From: Gnetum montanum
Taxonomy: Eukaryota; Streptophyta; Gnetopsida; Gnetales; Gnetaceae
DNA: 64,000 nt
NCBI GenBank assembly: GCA_015680685.1
Contig: MNCI01026431.1
Location: 338,307 to 402,306, forward strand
Reading direction: 5' to 3'
The position numbers and the translations under genes are program-made. Of the stretch, positions 46,648-57,289 are shown in pieces; the first letter of the stretch is position 1, and every line of letters begins with the position of its first letter. The notes beneath the pieces were generated by a model. It had not been told where the DNA came from. It made no database searches and saw nothing but the letters and a program-made list of their open reading frames with translations.

Positions 46648-47634
46648 CTAGTCTTTCTCCTCAAAGAATCCACCATGCTTCCATCTTAGAAGCATGAAAT
46701 TCCATCTACCTCTTTCATGACTTCTAATAAAAGAAGAATAAGATAATTCAAAAGAGTTAGATCTTCTCAACCCAACTTCCCTTCTTCCATTATTTACTCT
46801 CTTATTCACTTTCTTCTTCTTAGTCTTTGAAAGTCCACCACTTAGCTCCCTTCCATCATCATCACAATTGCTAGAATTGCCTTCATGTTGTTCATCCATT
46901 TCATAACCAAAACAATCAAGGTTATTAACATGCTTTACAAATTTTTCATTGTTATTATCAATAGTAAGTAATTTCAAATTCAAGAAAATTGTATCATTAT
47001 CAATGTCTTCACCAAAATTAATATTAATCTTTTCATCACGACTACCTCAATATACATTATGATTACATTCAATAACAAACACCTTACCATCATTAGCCTT
47101 ACTCTCTTTAACAATGACATAAAAAGTTACATTTCTTTCATCATTCATAACATGACTTTCAATCTCATCATAATCAACATAATGATCATGACTCTCAACA
47201 TCAAAATTGAACAACCTACTATAAAGTAGAAGTGAAAGACTAGCATCCCTCATAATAGCTTCATAATAAGAGACATTACTACCATATACAAGGTAACTCA
47301 AAGGTTTACGTACCTTTTCATGACTTCTTCTATCCATCCTTACTTCAACTTGATCTTCCTCATGTGATTATCCAACATCATCAAAATTTAAAGGTTCTAG
47401 ATTCTAAATAGAAGTCCCTAAATCTAATGGCTCCTCCCCTTTAAAGTAATCATCAATCAGTTCTTCATCATGCTTTGGATGTAATAGCTCAAAAGGTAAA
47501 CTCTTCTCCACGTTTATAACATTAGTTTCATTAAAGATACCATTAAAGCAATTGTTCTTCCATAGACCTTGTCTATAAGACTCACCTATCTCTGATGAGA
47601 TAATCTCAACTTGGCTGAGAATCTTCTTTCCCAT
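46648..47634 (-). pseudogene. Retrotransposon-associated reading frame, unknown
   Basis: Three open stretches at 47634-47404, 47337-47047 and 46983-46648 lie in one frame and are separated only by stops (one a TGA near 47049). Together they make about 330 residues: acidic and mixed wording, then PLSYLVYGSNVSYYEAIMRD, then a Lys-rich KTKKKKVNKRVNNGRREVGL followed by a Ser/Arg segment. It lies just upstream, in transcription sense, of the LTR at 46379-45540, so it is the 3'-most part of that element. I recognise no domain. Confidence 0.45.
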
Positions 47635-47957
47635 GTCATAATATATAGACCAACTGCAAAAAGAATAAGTACCATACTTCTAGTGATGTCCTTGATCCTT
47701 CTTGAAGAAGTCCCTAGATCTTTGCCTCTCCTTTGGCTTTGATCTTTCATCCTTCATGACTCATGAGGTAGGAACTCCTCTTGTTCAGCAACATATACCA
47801 TCTTGGACTTTGAATATCTTTGATTCCTTTGATGACACTCTTGTTTTTCTTCCTTGAAATCCTTAAGTATTGAGCACTCCATTGTCCAATAAGAGATGCT
47901 TGAAAACTCCTTCTCATTAACCTCTACTTCATTAGATCCTTCATGTTCCTCCCTTTC

Positions 47958-48161
47958 TTAATGACTATAAGATATCTTCTCCATTCTCTTTAAAAGACTC
48001 AACAAATTAGTCTTCATTTTCATAACATCTCTCCTAATCTCTTTTATACAAAGAGACTTAAGTGCCATATTTGGAATTACAACATAATCCCAAGCAACAC
48101 AAAACTTACAATACTTACAACTTTTCGTTAAGTTATGAGCACAAAACACACATACCCACAA
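47958..48161 (-). pseudogene. Small Cys-rich open frame of the third element
   Basis: Sixty-seven residues starting MWVCVFCAHNLTKSCKYCKF, with six cysteines in the first 25 residues and then a Lys/Met helix. It is out of frame with the 47634 stretch. It could be part of the same decayed gene or a chance frame. Confidence 0.25.
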
Positions 48162-48199
48162 CCACTTTTCTAGTTATGAGAACCAAACATAAACACCCA

Positions 48200-50417
48200 T
48201 AACAAATTGCACAAATTTGGACAAATTTCTAAATACCCATAAGAAAATTCAAAGAGATTAAGAGTACCCACAAATAATTTCGAAGTGTCCACAAATAGAC
48301 CAAACAAGAAATATGAATACCCATAATTTAATTCTTATAATTTTTACAAACCCTAGCTATTCCAAGCTAATGGACATCTCAAATAGAAAGAATTTCATAT
48401 ACCCAATACAATCCATGATCCAAAAGGACCAAAAGGAATTTCATCAAACCCTTATTAAGTATAGAAAATACATTAATTACAAGTGTAAATTAAAATAACA
48501 CTATAGGTGAGTTAATCCTTATGTTATGATGTAGAGAATTCTTCAACTTGAGTTAATATTTATCATTTATATGTCAATTTCCTTCTCCTAGATTTATTAG
48601 TTAAGCTCTTCAACAGCATGTGTGTGTGTATACATATTTAAAAGAATCATTAATGCTAAACAAAGCATACCTCTTTCAATTCTTGAGGCATAACATACAG
48701 AATCTTTATTTCTTCTTTTATTTCCAAATTTGATTGCTCAATAATTAGCATTCGCATAGTAGTTATTAGATATACAACATCCAACATTTATATGAACGTA
48801 CACCAAAGCATTTACATGAAATAACCACATTGATATATATATAGTTTAGAAAGAACATTCTAATCAGTTTAAGAAATCATTCTAATGCACATAGGTCATG
48901 CAACATAGGAATAATCAAATCATAGCACCAAACTCAAAAATAATATAACATTTAAGCTTTACCTTTGCTTTTGTTCATTTTGTTAAAATATGCGAAATCA
49001 ATTGGCAGTAAATACTTAGCACCTTGCGTTTAATAATACAAAACACACATTAGCATAACTTAGATCCATCATAAAGAATAATAATTGTTTGTTCAGCCAA
49101 TCATCAATACAAGTACATCAGCAACACTCTAAATCTATCAAAGTCATAAAATTATAGATAGTTCTACAAATAAACTCTAATTGCATAAATCATTAAAAAA
49201 GAGCACACAAATATTACCACAAACATCAAGATGAAAACCTAAGAAAAATGCATCGTTGGAACAAATCACATTCTCTAACTAAGTAAGCAATGTCTCACTA
49301 ATCTTATTTTATCTTAGTTCTAAATCATTAAAATAAATACCATGCTTATGTTAGAATTAGTAATGATCATCATGTTCTCTTACATGGAAGGATATGACTT
49401 CAATCCTAGTCTTTAACTAGTTGAAAACTAACTTTGTTGTATATTTAGCATAAATTAATCAAACAAAGCTTAATTCTAAATCATTTAAACAAATACCATG
49501 CTTATGTTAGAATCAATAATGATTATCATGTTATGATCTCATAGTTATACTCCTATTGCCTAAAAGGATATGAATTTGATTCTATCCTAGAACTTTTCTT
49601 TCCAAGCATTGATGGTTATTTATGAGTAGTGGGAATCAAACCCATGATGTCATGTATAACACAAGGCTTTACTGTTGGGTCAATAGGCATCTATAATATG
49701 TTTATTACCTACAAAGTAAAATAGCATTGTTTTGCAAAAGCACTACTTAGCATCACCCAAGAGTCCCAAAGTAACTAAATGTTCCAAAGTGGACTCAAAA
49801 TGGACTACACTTTAATATCCTCAAAAAGCTATGAGCATAATAGAATCATATAACTCACATGTCATACATTAGTCCATGGTTATGAATGCCACAAGGATAC
49901 CTTTATAATCATATAAGTGATTGAATCAATGTAACACATACAATATGCTTGAAGAGCACTAGTATATGTTAAAAAATTCTTCTTGAATTGGTGAATTATG
50001 TAGTTTTAACTCTTGATCTTCTAGATGTGATAATTTTGGAATGTCTAAAATTTTGGACTATGAGAAAATGAGTTATAGAAGTCTTGATAATGCATTTAAT
50101 ATGATGCTTGGTTGATAATGTGGTTACATTAACGATAATGAATTTATAATTGAGAATGAAAGTTAATATTAGTGATAGATGTGTAAATGAGAGAAGAAAG
50201 GAATATGAAAAATCATGAAATTGTAAAGGAAATATAATGCCAACTTTATTGCCTTCAAAATTGGTCATTTCATTCATGTATGACCATGTAATTTATAGGA
50301 AATGATTAGGGCCATATTTAAGGAACTTGAGAAGTCATTTTCCATAATGAAAAGAAAGAAATTTATGGGAAATTAAGGTGAGTTGGGGCCAAAATAGTTT
50401 ACATTCACCCATCAATA
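48200..50417. other. AT-rich region without recognised genes
   Basis: Only low-complexity AT sequence, a short (GT)n near 48620 and two similar ~80-bp phrases (gcttatgttagaat, ctaaatcattaaa) at 49320-49370 and 49475-49530. It is probably the remaining interior of the third element, but no landmark was found. Confidence 0.4.
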
Positions 50418-50575
50418 AGGTATTAGCCTAGCAATAAGACATTTGATTTGGAAGCTCTAGGTTAGGGATTCAATTCTAGTAGACAATGCTAAGTTATTTA
50501 AAATTCTACTTAAACTATATATCTTGGGGTGTACTTGTGTTTCACTTATTTTAAGTTCCAATACCCCTAAAATAG
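50418..50575 (+). repeat. SINE-like unit, copy 3
   Basis: The best preserved of the three. It has an A-box-like tagcctagcaataaga, gatttggaagctctaggtta, then GGGATTCAATTCTAGT (B-box-like), CAATGCTAAGTTAT, and CTTGGGGTGTACTTGTG. Body order and spacing match 27700-27850 and 27915-28060. Confidence 0.5.
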
Positions 50576-51462
50576 TTTACATTTTCCCATCAACTGAAAA
50601 ATAAATAAAAATACTTTAACTTTGTATACATTTGCCTTCATGTGGGTAGAGCATTAGATACTACTTATTAACAGTATACACATAACAACATTATTCCATT
50701 AAGAGAGCTAAGACATGTTCATATTTTAATGCATCTAGCCTTAAGCCCCACTCCATACAAAAGGGTGATGGCTTTAGCATTAAAGCCAAACCTCCTTCAT
50801 AAGCCTACATATCCTTATGATGTGGCTCACAAGGAATTAGGGTTATGTAATTCCTTGGTGATGGTTAAGATAGCATGGAACCTATAAGGATCTTCATACT
50901 CCTCCAACCTCAATCTCAAAGGAAAACAACCTTCAATCCACTAACAAAATATATTTTCTTATATTATTTCCCACTTGAAAGAAGCAACATTGTTATTGCT
51001 TAAGTATTTCTTCATATGCTTCCTCAAATGTAAAGAGCACACTAGATATCGAGAATATAAAGTTAATCAAAGCCCATCCAACAATTGTGGATTAGAAGGC
51101 TTAACAACTAGGATCATCAATCATAAATCACTAATTTCAAACTCAACGGGGTGTTCAATCAAGGCATAAGAATGTTCATAGTCAACAAGAAAAAAACTTG
51201 ATCTTTTTCATGTAAATGGTACCAAATTTTCAACCTAGAGAAAAATCTACTCACTTTACATACAAGTTGTTTCCTTTACCTTTAGCAAGTATGTAAGAGT
51301 GTTGATTTGATCCTCTAGAATACTAGGACTAACATCTATTCACTTATCTTTAGGTATCTCGTCAATAACTCATAACTACTTTGCAAAAGTTTTTGAAGGT
51401 TGGTGGGATGTTGTTGCAACAATAACTAGAATCTTTGATGTATAGTTGTTTTTCAATATAAA
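50576..51462. other. Unassigned AT-rich sequence before the young element
   Basis: No gene or repeat was recognised. Its last five bases (ataaa) form the left side of the target site of the next element. Confidence 0.3.
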
Positions 51463-52153
51463 TGATGGGCCGGGATATCGCATGGGCTGCGATATCACGA
51501 CCATCACGATATCACATCCCTTGCGATATCGGGTTGTCCCCCACGATATAGCGTACGTGATATCACGGTGCGCCGTCATATCTATAAATAAGAGGCAGCT
51601 CTCCCTTGTTTCTCATCCTAGGCTTAGACCGTAGTGAAACTCTAACAGATTGATCACTCCAGAGATAGAATATTTTCCATGTGCCCGCAGTAGGAGTCCT
51701 AAGTGAATGAATCTTTATTCGAGCAAACATTGTACTTGAACACAAGTTTGTGTACGGAAATAAAGATGAACTTCTTGGATAAACCTTGCAGTGCATGGAA
51801 TAGGCTAATTAGGATTTTATTTATTGTTATTTACTATTTATCATTTACATGCTTTATTAGGAATTAAATATTTCTCAACCCTTCCCTCCTAGTTAATTAC
51901 CTCAGTACGACCACTTCGAGCACGTGCGTTACGCGTGGTGATCCCAGCAACGACTATTCTTTGGTAGCCACAGTTGCATTGGTTCAAGGTGTGAACAGTA
52001 AGTGGGAATAGATGTTGATGCTAGGTTAATTTAGACTTAGTTTGTTAGTTAGAGTTAGTTAATTAGTCTCTTTACCCTTCACCTCAATAGCATAGCAGAT
52101 ACAAACATAAAAAGATATAAAAATCATATACCTCAGACTTACTTAACCATACA
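51463..52153 (+). repeat. 5' LTR of the gag-protease element, truncated at N
   Basis: Matches 57290 onward until ACTTAACCATACA, where a single N at 52154 joins it to the leader just before gag. In the related copy at 61885 about 240 bp (LTR end, primer site, leader) lie between the same two words. The N therefore hides a real gap. Confidence 0.85.
51469..51590 (+). promoter_or_regulatory. LTR U3 GATATC dyad array and TATA box
   Basis: Six GATATC (one GATATA) sites with spacers 11, 11, 11, 14 and 8. The last is at 51559-51564, then 18 nt, then TATAAATA at 51583-51590. Confidence 0.8.
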
Positions 52154-52154
52154 N
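52154..52154. other. Single N hiding about 240 bp
   Basis: Compared with 62505-62747 the end of the LTR, the primer site and part of the leader are missing at this one base. It is probably a collapsed gap of unknown size. Confidence 0.75.
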
Positions 52155-52232
52155 GTTTAAAAAAACCTTAGGGTTAATTAATTAAATAAAGAAAAATTAT
52201 ATAATGGTTAAAAAACACACCGATAAGACACC

Positions 52233-54066
52233 ATGTCTTCTTCTTCTTCTCATAAGAGCAACTCACCACCTAGGGATCATACAAAGAACAATAGGCAATC
52301 AAAAACACATAACCTGAATCTGCCAGTTCCTCAACAATATAGGGTGGAATATACTCATCCTAATGAGTATATACCCAATTTTACTTTTATCGTCCATCAG
52401 GATGAACAGATGCGTTGGAGAGACTTGCAAGGTAACATAGTGTTACCTCTGGATCGTGCAGTCCCAAACATGCTCCTTTGTGCTCTTGCACAAATCGGCA
52501 TGACACAGCTCTATGCTGAATATGCTATAGGCAATTTTGACACAAGGGATTATCATCCCATAGAAGCACAATGTATAAGGGACTCAAGGCAGGAGAGCCA
52601 ACATACACTATTGAAGGGCAAAGAGGTCCCACATGTCCTAAGTGAAATTGGAGATGGTGAGCCACTTATAATGGGTTCTCTATCAAAAGATGTTCCCCCT
52701 CCTAACGATAGTGAGGAGGTAGGGTACCAGAATCTATGATCCACGATACACACCCTTGGTTCTGATCCCCGTGAACACTAGTTGTTCACGGAGGGAACAA
52801 CAACACATGACAAGGACGGGCACTCAGATCGTCATCACGATCGACGCTGAAGCCATAGAAGAGAAGGTAGGAAACATCATCATGGTGATGGTTCTCCTTC
52901 TTCTTCCCCTTCTTCACATCATTCATCCTCTCCTTCCACATCTAGGGGCAATCGTCAAGAGCATAACGGTGAGGATAGAGGTAGGAAAAATGAGAGACCT
53001 TGACGAGAGAGTCGAGAGAGAGGACAAGGGCATGAACAAAGGGAAAGTAGGGAACAACGTAGACACCATAGACGTCATGAAAGAGATGATCATGAAGAAC
53101 CCCTACTTGCCACCCGAAGCATGCTAAATATAATGGAGGTAGTGAGAATACTAACAAGGCATCTAAATGATAGCCAGATCAAGCACTTAGATATGAACAA
53201 TATCCCATGCTTTGAAGGGGGATACAACGCGGATCCGCAAAATCATTTATAGGCATTCCATGATGCTCGTGCCTTGCAAAACATAGAAAACAAGTGGCAG
53301 AAACTAAAGTTGTTTCCCAAGACACTCATCAAGGAAGCAGAGAGTTGGTATTGATCCTTAGAACCAGAAACCATTAGGAGGTGGAGTACGATGTTAGAAA
53401 TCTTCAACGATAAATATCAAATGTACTCCAAAGTGTCTAATTTGTGTATGCAGATCCAAGGATGGAAGCAAGGTACTCATGAACCCTTGGATGTTGCCAT
53501 GGGCTAATACTACGCATTGTTACATCATTGTCCGGGCCATGGTTATGCACAGCGGGATCAACTCCGCCACATTGTAGATGGGCTAAGGTATGAAACTAGG
53601 AGAACCCTTGGGACTTATGCCCAAGGGAGATTATCAAAACTTAGATCCCATGAAATTCATCGATTATTGGAACAAGTAGCCAAAGAAGAAGGTGAACTAT
53701 GAAAAAGGGAAAGTGCAGAAGAATTTAACCGCAATCCTTCCCTTTGGAAGAAGGGAGTGAAATTTTGCGATGAAGAGGATGAGTCACCACTCGAAAAGTT
53801 GGTGAATAGAAAAAACTTGCTGATTCGAAAGCTAACAACAAAAGTATCGACTAAGGTGGATCAATTGTGGGATTCCTTAGACTCTAGACTTGAAACTATC
53901 TTGAAAATCGTAGAAGAGTCTAAGGAGGAACAAAGTAGTGACAAGGGTAAGGGGAAAACAACTATCTCCGATGAGGTTGTGAATTCGAACACAAATGATG
54001 ATGGTGGATGTGAGATCTTCCACTATGACCATCCTAAGGGATGTTGTTCAATCATCTCACATCTAT
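52233..54066 (+). pseudogene. gag: Gag polyprotein of the gag-protease element
   Basis: It starts MSSSSSHKSNSPPRDHTKNN and is open for 168 residues to a TGA at 52737. The same frame then continues to the zinc knuckle, interrupted only by point stops. N-terminal domain YIPNFTFIVHQDEQMRWRDL; Arg/Ser/His-rich linker (52770-53100); retrotransposon gag (capsid) domain from FEGGYNADPQNHL at 53212 through WSTMLEIFNDKYQMY and QGWKQGTHEPLDVAMG to HHCPGHGYAQRDQLRHIVDG. The zinc knuckle at 54008-54066 reads C-E-I-F-H-Y-D-H-P-K-G-C-C, with the second Cys lost to Phe. Several stops look like CGA-to-TGA or CAG-to-TAG changes, so the frame was recently intact. Confidence 0.85.
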
Positions 54067-54690
54067 AAGAGTCTGGGGTGTATGCACTCAACCTGAGACT
54101 CAATAGACAGCAAACACCCCGAAGGTTACCTTATCCCCAAGGTAACCCAAGGCAGTTCCACCAACTGTTGACGTACTATCCAAGTGGAACTCCACCACAA
54201 CCCATCGAACAACATCAACAGTGGCAATACCCATAGTCATGGGGGCTGACACCGTCGAGACAACAGTACCCTTACCGGTAACCTGATCCTTATGGCTATT
54301 ATGTGCAGCATCCGGTTTCTCCAAGTGACTCTATGGGTCACACAACTCCCCAACATCATTACCAAGTTCGTGAGTACTTTAGGAGGACTCCTTCTCCTTT
54401 GGGAGGCACCCCACATACCTACCATCCTCCTAATCCATCCACACCTCTTCCATCAGTAGTTCCCATAACACCTCCTACTCCAACAATGCAAGGGGAACTC
54501 CCCACTCAACCGCAGCAACGCAACGCTACGAGAGTTGTGAACATTCACCCCACTGCTGGTTCTGACAACCGTAAAAAGAGAAGACCTTTCTTCAAAACCA
54601 AAAGACAAGCTCTCACAACAACAAGCAGTTGAGTCTGTGATCACTCCTCCAACATATAAGGCTTCGGAGCTCCCTTCAAACCAAAATCAA
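54067..54690 (+). pseudogene. Gag Pro/Gln-rich tail
   Basis: A Pro-, Tyr- and Gln-rich stretch follows the knuckle, including PSPLGGTPHTYHPPNPSTPL and then PTQPQQRNATRVVNIHPTAG (54303-54632 is open). The NATxxxNIH phrase is shared with 20670-20700. It is low complexity and probably disordered. Confidence 0.6.
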
Positions 54691-54789
54691 GCTTCATGCA
54701 TATGGTTATGTTAACGCATACCGTAACCGACTAGATCAAGGTAGGCCACCTTCCCAGGAAACTATCTAACCCTGGAAGTCCCTTAATTT

Positions 54790-55232
54790 ATCTACAAATT
54801 GCCAGGAATGAACCACATAAGGCTCTTCTTAACTAAGGTTCTGGAGTCAACTTAATTTCACGAGAAATGTATCAAGCCTGGAACCTACCCCAACTCAAGA
54901 AGAGAAGCATTCAACTTGAGCTGGTTGACCAGTCCATCACCATTCCCTTGGGATTGGTGGAGGACATAGTTACCACTGTGTATGGTTGATCATACCCAGC
55001 TAACTTCTTGGTGATAGAAGTCACCAGTAATAACAGGGGCTTCCCAATTATAATGGGAAGGCCATGGCTAAGTACAATAGATTCCTACCTAGGGATCCGC
55101 GATCTTTCCTTGGAGATATCTAAGATAAACATTTATGGAAAGATCGAGAAGAAGAAAGTTCCATGCATCACATACAGTAACTCAGAGGGTGATGACATGG
55201 AAGAATATTCAGCATCTCTTCCATGTAACTAG
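54790..55232 (+). pseudogene. Aspartic protease remnant, active site lost
   Basis: The segment aligns with the proteases at 40310-39870 and 60937-60497. The active-site triplet, D-S-G or D-L-G there, reads N-stop-G here (AAC TAA at 54831-54836), so both the aspartate and the frame are lost. Downstream LELVDQSITIPLGLVEDIVT, then FPIIMGRPWLSTIDSYLGIR and DLSLEISKINIYGKIEKKKV are well kept (55008-55232 open). The upstream part, to gag, is decayed. It is followed by untranslated sequence rather than RT. Confidence 0.8.
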
Positions 55233-55554
55233 TGTGCCCAAGAAACAAAAATACAAAGGTGCCTGTATGTAGCAACCACACAAGTAGTAGAAACCCTGTG
55301 GTTGACAGCTAGTCGAAAGAGCAACCCAACATGCATGGAACAAATTGGGGGTACAACTCATGCTAACAAAAAAGGCATAGATACATTGGAGTATGAGTGT
55401 CACTAACTTCCACCCCTTAATCTAAGAACATCAATTGGGAGAAGTTGGGCACTTCTACGAAATTCAAACAGGCGCTCATTATTTTAGCTTTCTCCCTTTC
55501 CATTCAGTCATGGGGGAGATGGCCACCTATGCTAATCATTGGAGGTCCTCAATT

Positions 55555-55790
55555 CTTTTTACATGTTTTTTTTACACATTTTTGTTTTACAAGTTTTTGT
55601 TTTCCACATTTTTATTTTACATGTTTTTGTTTTACACGTTTTTGTTTTACACGTTTTTGTTTTACACATTTTTGTTTTACACATTTTTGTCTTACATATT
55701 TTTGTTTTACAAATTTCTTTAACTTTTCTTATTTTTGTTTTACAAATTTCTTTAAATTTTCTTGTTTTTGTTTTACAATTTCTTTAACTT
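55555..55790 (+). repeat. 15-bp tandem repeat in the U-rich tract
   Basis: About eleven units of ACACRTTTTTGTTTT, decaying into AAATTTCTTTAACTTTTCTT units. They lie exactly where the relatives have a T-rich tract. The 159- and 95-residue Phe-rich frames that cross it are by-products of the repeat. Confidence 0.8.
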
Positions 55791-56260
55791 TTCTTATTTT
55801 TTTTTTCAACATCGTTATACTTTTTCATTTTTTGTGTGCGTGTGTGTGTGTGATCCACCTTGTAAGTTTGTCATTCAATAAGTGTTCTTCACGATGGTAT
55901 GAACTGTTTTTCATTGATTGCTAATGTTTGATTTCTACCTTTAAGTTATGATGTTGATACTAAGGTATGTTCTTTTGATATGGCAGGTAATGAGTCCACT
56001 TCATCCATCGATCCACAAGTTCTATGGTCTCTCTCGGCTTCGAAATGTACAGTCCCTTCCTAAATAAGAACTCTAATGAATCAGTGACTGGGCATTTCTC
56101 AAACTAAGGAAGGACTCAAGGATTGCAAAGGGTGTGACTTCAAGGGAACTTGATGTATTATTGTTGGCCATTCTCTTAGGTGCTTGGATGTTTTCTTCTT
56201 GAGTTTTCTTGCCGTCTTGATGTTACCCAATTATCGGAAGCTAAGAAAATAAAAATAAGA

Positions 56261-57096
56261 AGTCTTTGCATGGTGTGGTTCTCACGCATAAAAACATAAA
56301 ACAAAAAAAAAAGAAAAAAGAAAAAGAAAAAGTGAGAATTCAAAGCACACCCCTTAGAAAAAATAATCCCTTGGGCTATAAGCACTGGTTATGGAACAAA
56401 AATTAAACTGTTCCCTCTAACCAAGGCCCTTCTCGCTTCCCATTTTTTCCTCATTTGTTTCATCGGGATAGTGGTGGCTCTTGGGTGAAGGCATTCTTGT
56501 TATTCAAGAGGATGGATTGGCTGAATGCATTGATGCGAAGTCACTAGATGTGGTTGGTTTGAGGCCAGAGTTGGAATGAGATTTGCCAAGTCACATTAAT
56601 CATGAAACACACAAGGGGCTGTGTACCACCTTGTTCTTGGGATTCCATTCCATTCTATTCTCTCCATCCTTCTTTCCATTATTCACCTCATTGTTGGTGG
56701 TATCATTAGTATATATTTTGGTTAACGCATTGTTTTCTTTTTGGTAAATTCTTGCAGTTAAGACTTTAACTCTTGTTCCAAATGACATATGGTAGTCATC
56801 AATATTATATCTCCAGACCCACAATCAGCCATACAACAACTCAACCAATGGACTTACACCGAAGCAAGGTATTAATTACATGATGATTCATTTACCTTTG
56901 CTAATATAAGACTGTGTTGTGTGTGCAGATGGAAATCATGCAACAATGGATTGGATATGGAGAGAACCCTTGGAATGGAGCGGTGCTGAAGCAGCTATGC
57001 AAGGAGCAAGATCGATGGCATGCTTACGGATGGACAATGAAAGGCGTAATCTTGGCATTGGTAGCAGCAAAACTTCTTTCTCTCTCTCTTTCTTAG
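56261..57096 (+). promoter_or_regulatory. Conserved non-coding block, acceptor-like site and short ORF
   Basis: The block starts CTTTGCATGGTGTGGTTCTC and includes AATTCAAAGCACACCCCTTA and GCTATAAGCACTGGTTATGG (56337-56395), then a pyrimidine-rich stretch. At 56927-56928 GTGTGTGCAG immediately precedes an ATG, the same position as the extra ORF start of the 13.4-kb element. Here the frame is only 56 codons (56929-57096, MEIMQQWIGYGENPWNG...), so the extra ORF has been almost wholly deleted while the acceptor-like site stays. Confidence 0.55.
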
Positions 57097-57261
57097 CTAC
57101 CAAATGAGGCCTGATGTCAATGTAATAAGGTGTTCACTCTTGTTGTCATGAACACCAGTTTTGTTGTGTCTTGTAATGATGATCCATTCACATGTCATCC
57201 CATTCGTTCCATTTGAGTCAATAATCCCATACCTTCCTGATATTATTGTAAGGAACTCAAG

Positions 57262-57289
57262 GACAAGTTTTCATTTAGTCATGGGGGTA
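57262..57289 (+). promoter_or_regulatory. Polypurine tract and conserved 3' motif
   Basis: GACAAGTTTTCATTTAGTC then ATGGGGGTA abuts the 3' LTR. Confidence 0.7.

Noticed and set aside
55435-55924. Phe/His-rich open frames of 95, 159 and 82 codons in three frames
   Set aside because: All three are by-products of the 15-bp T-rich tandem repeat; none is shared with related elements.
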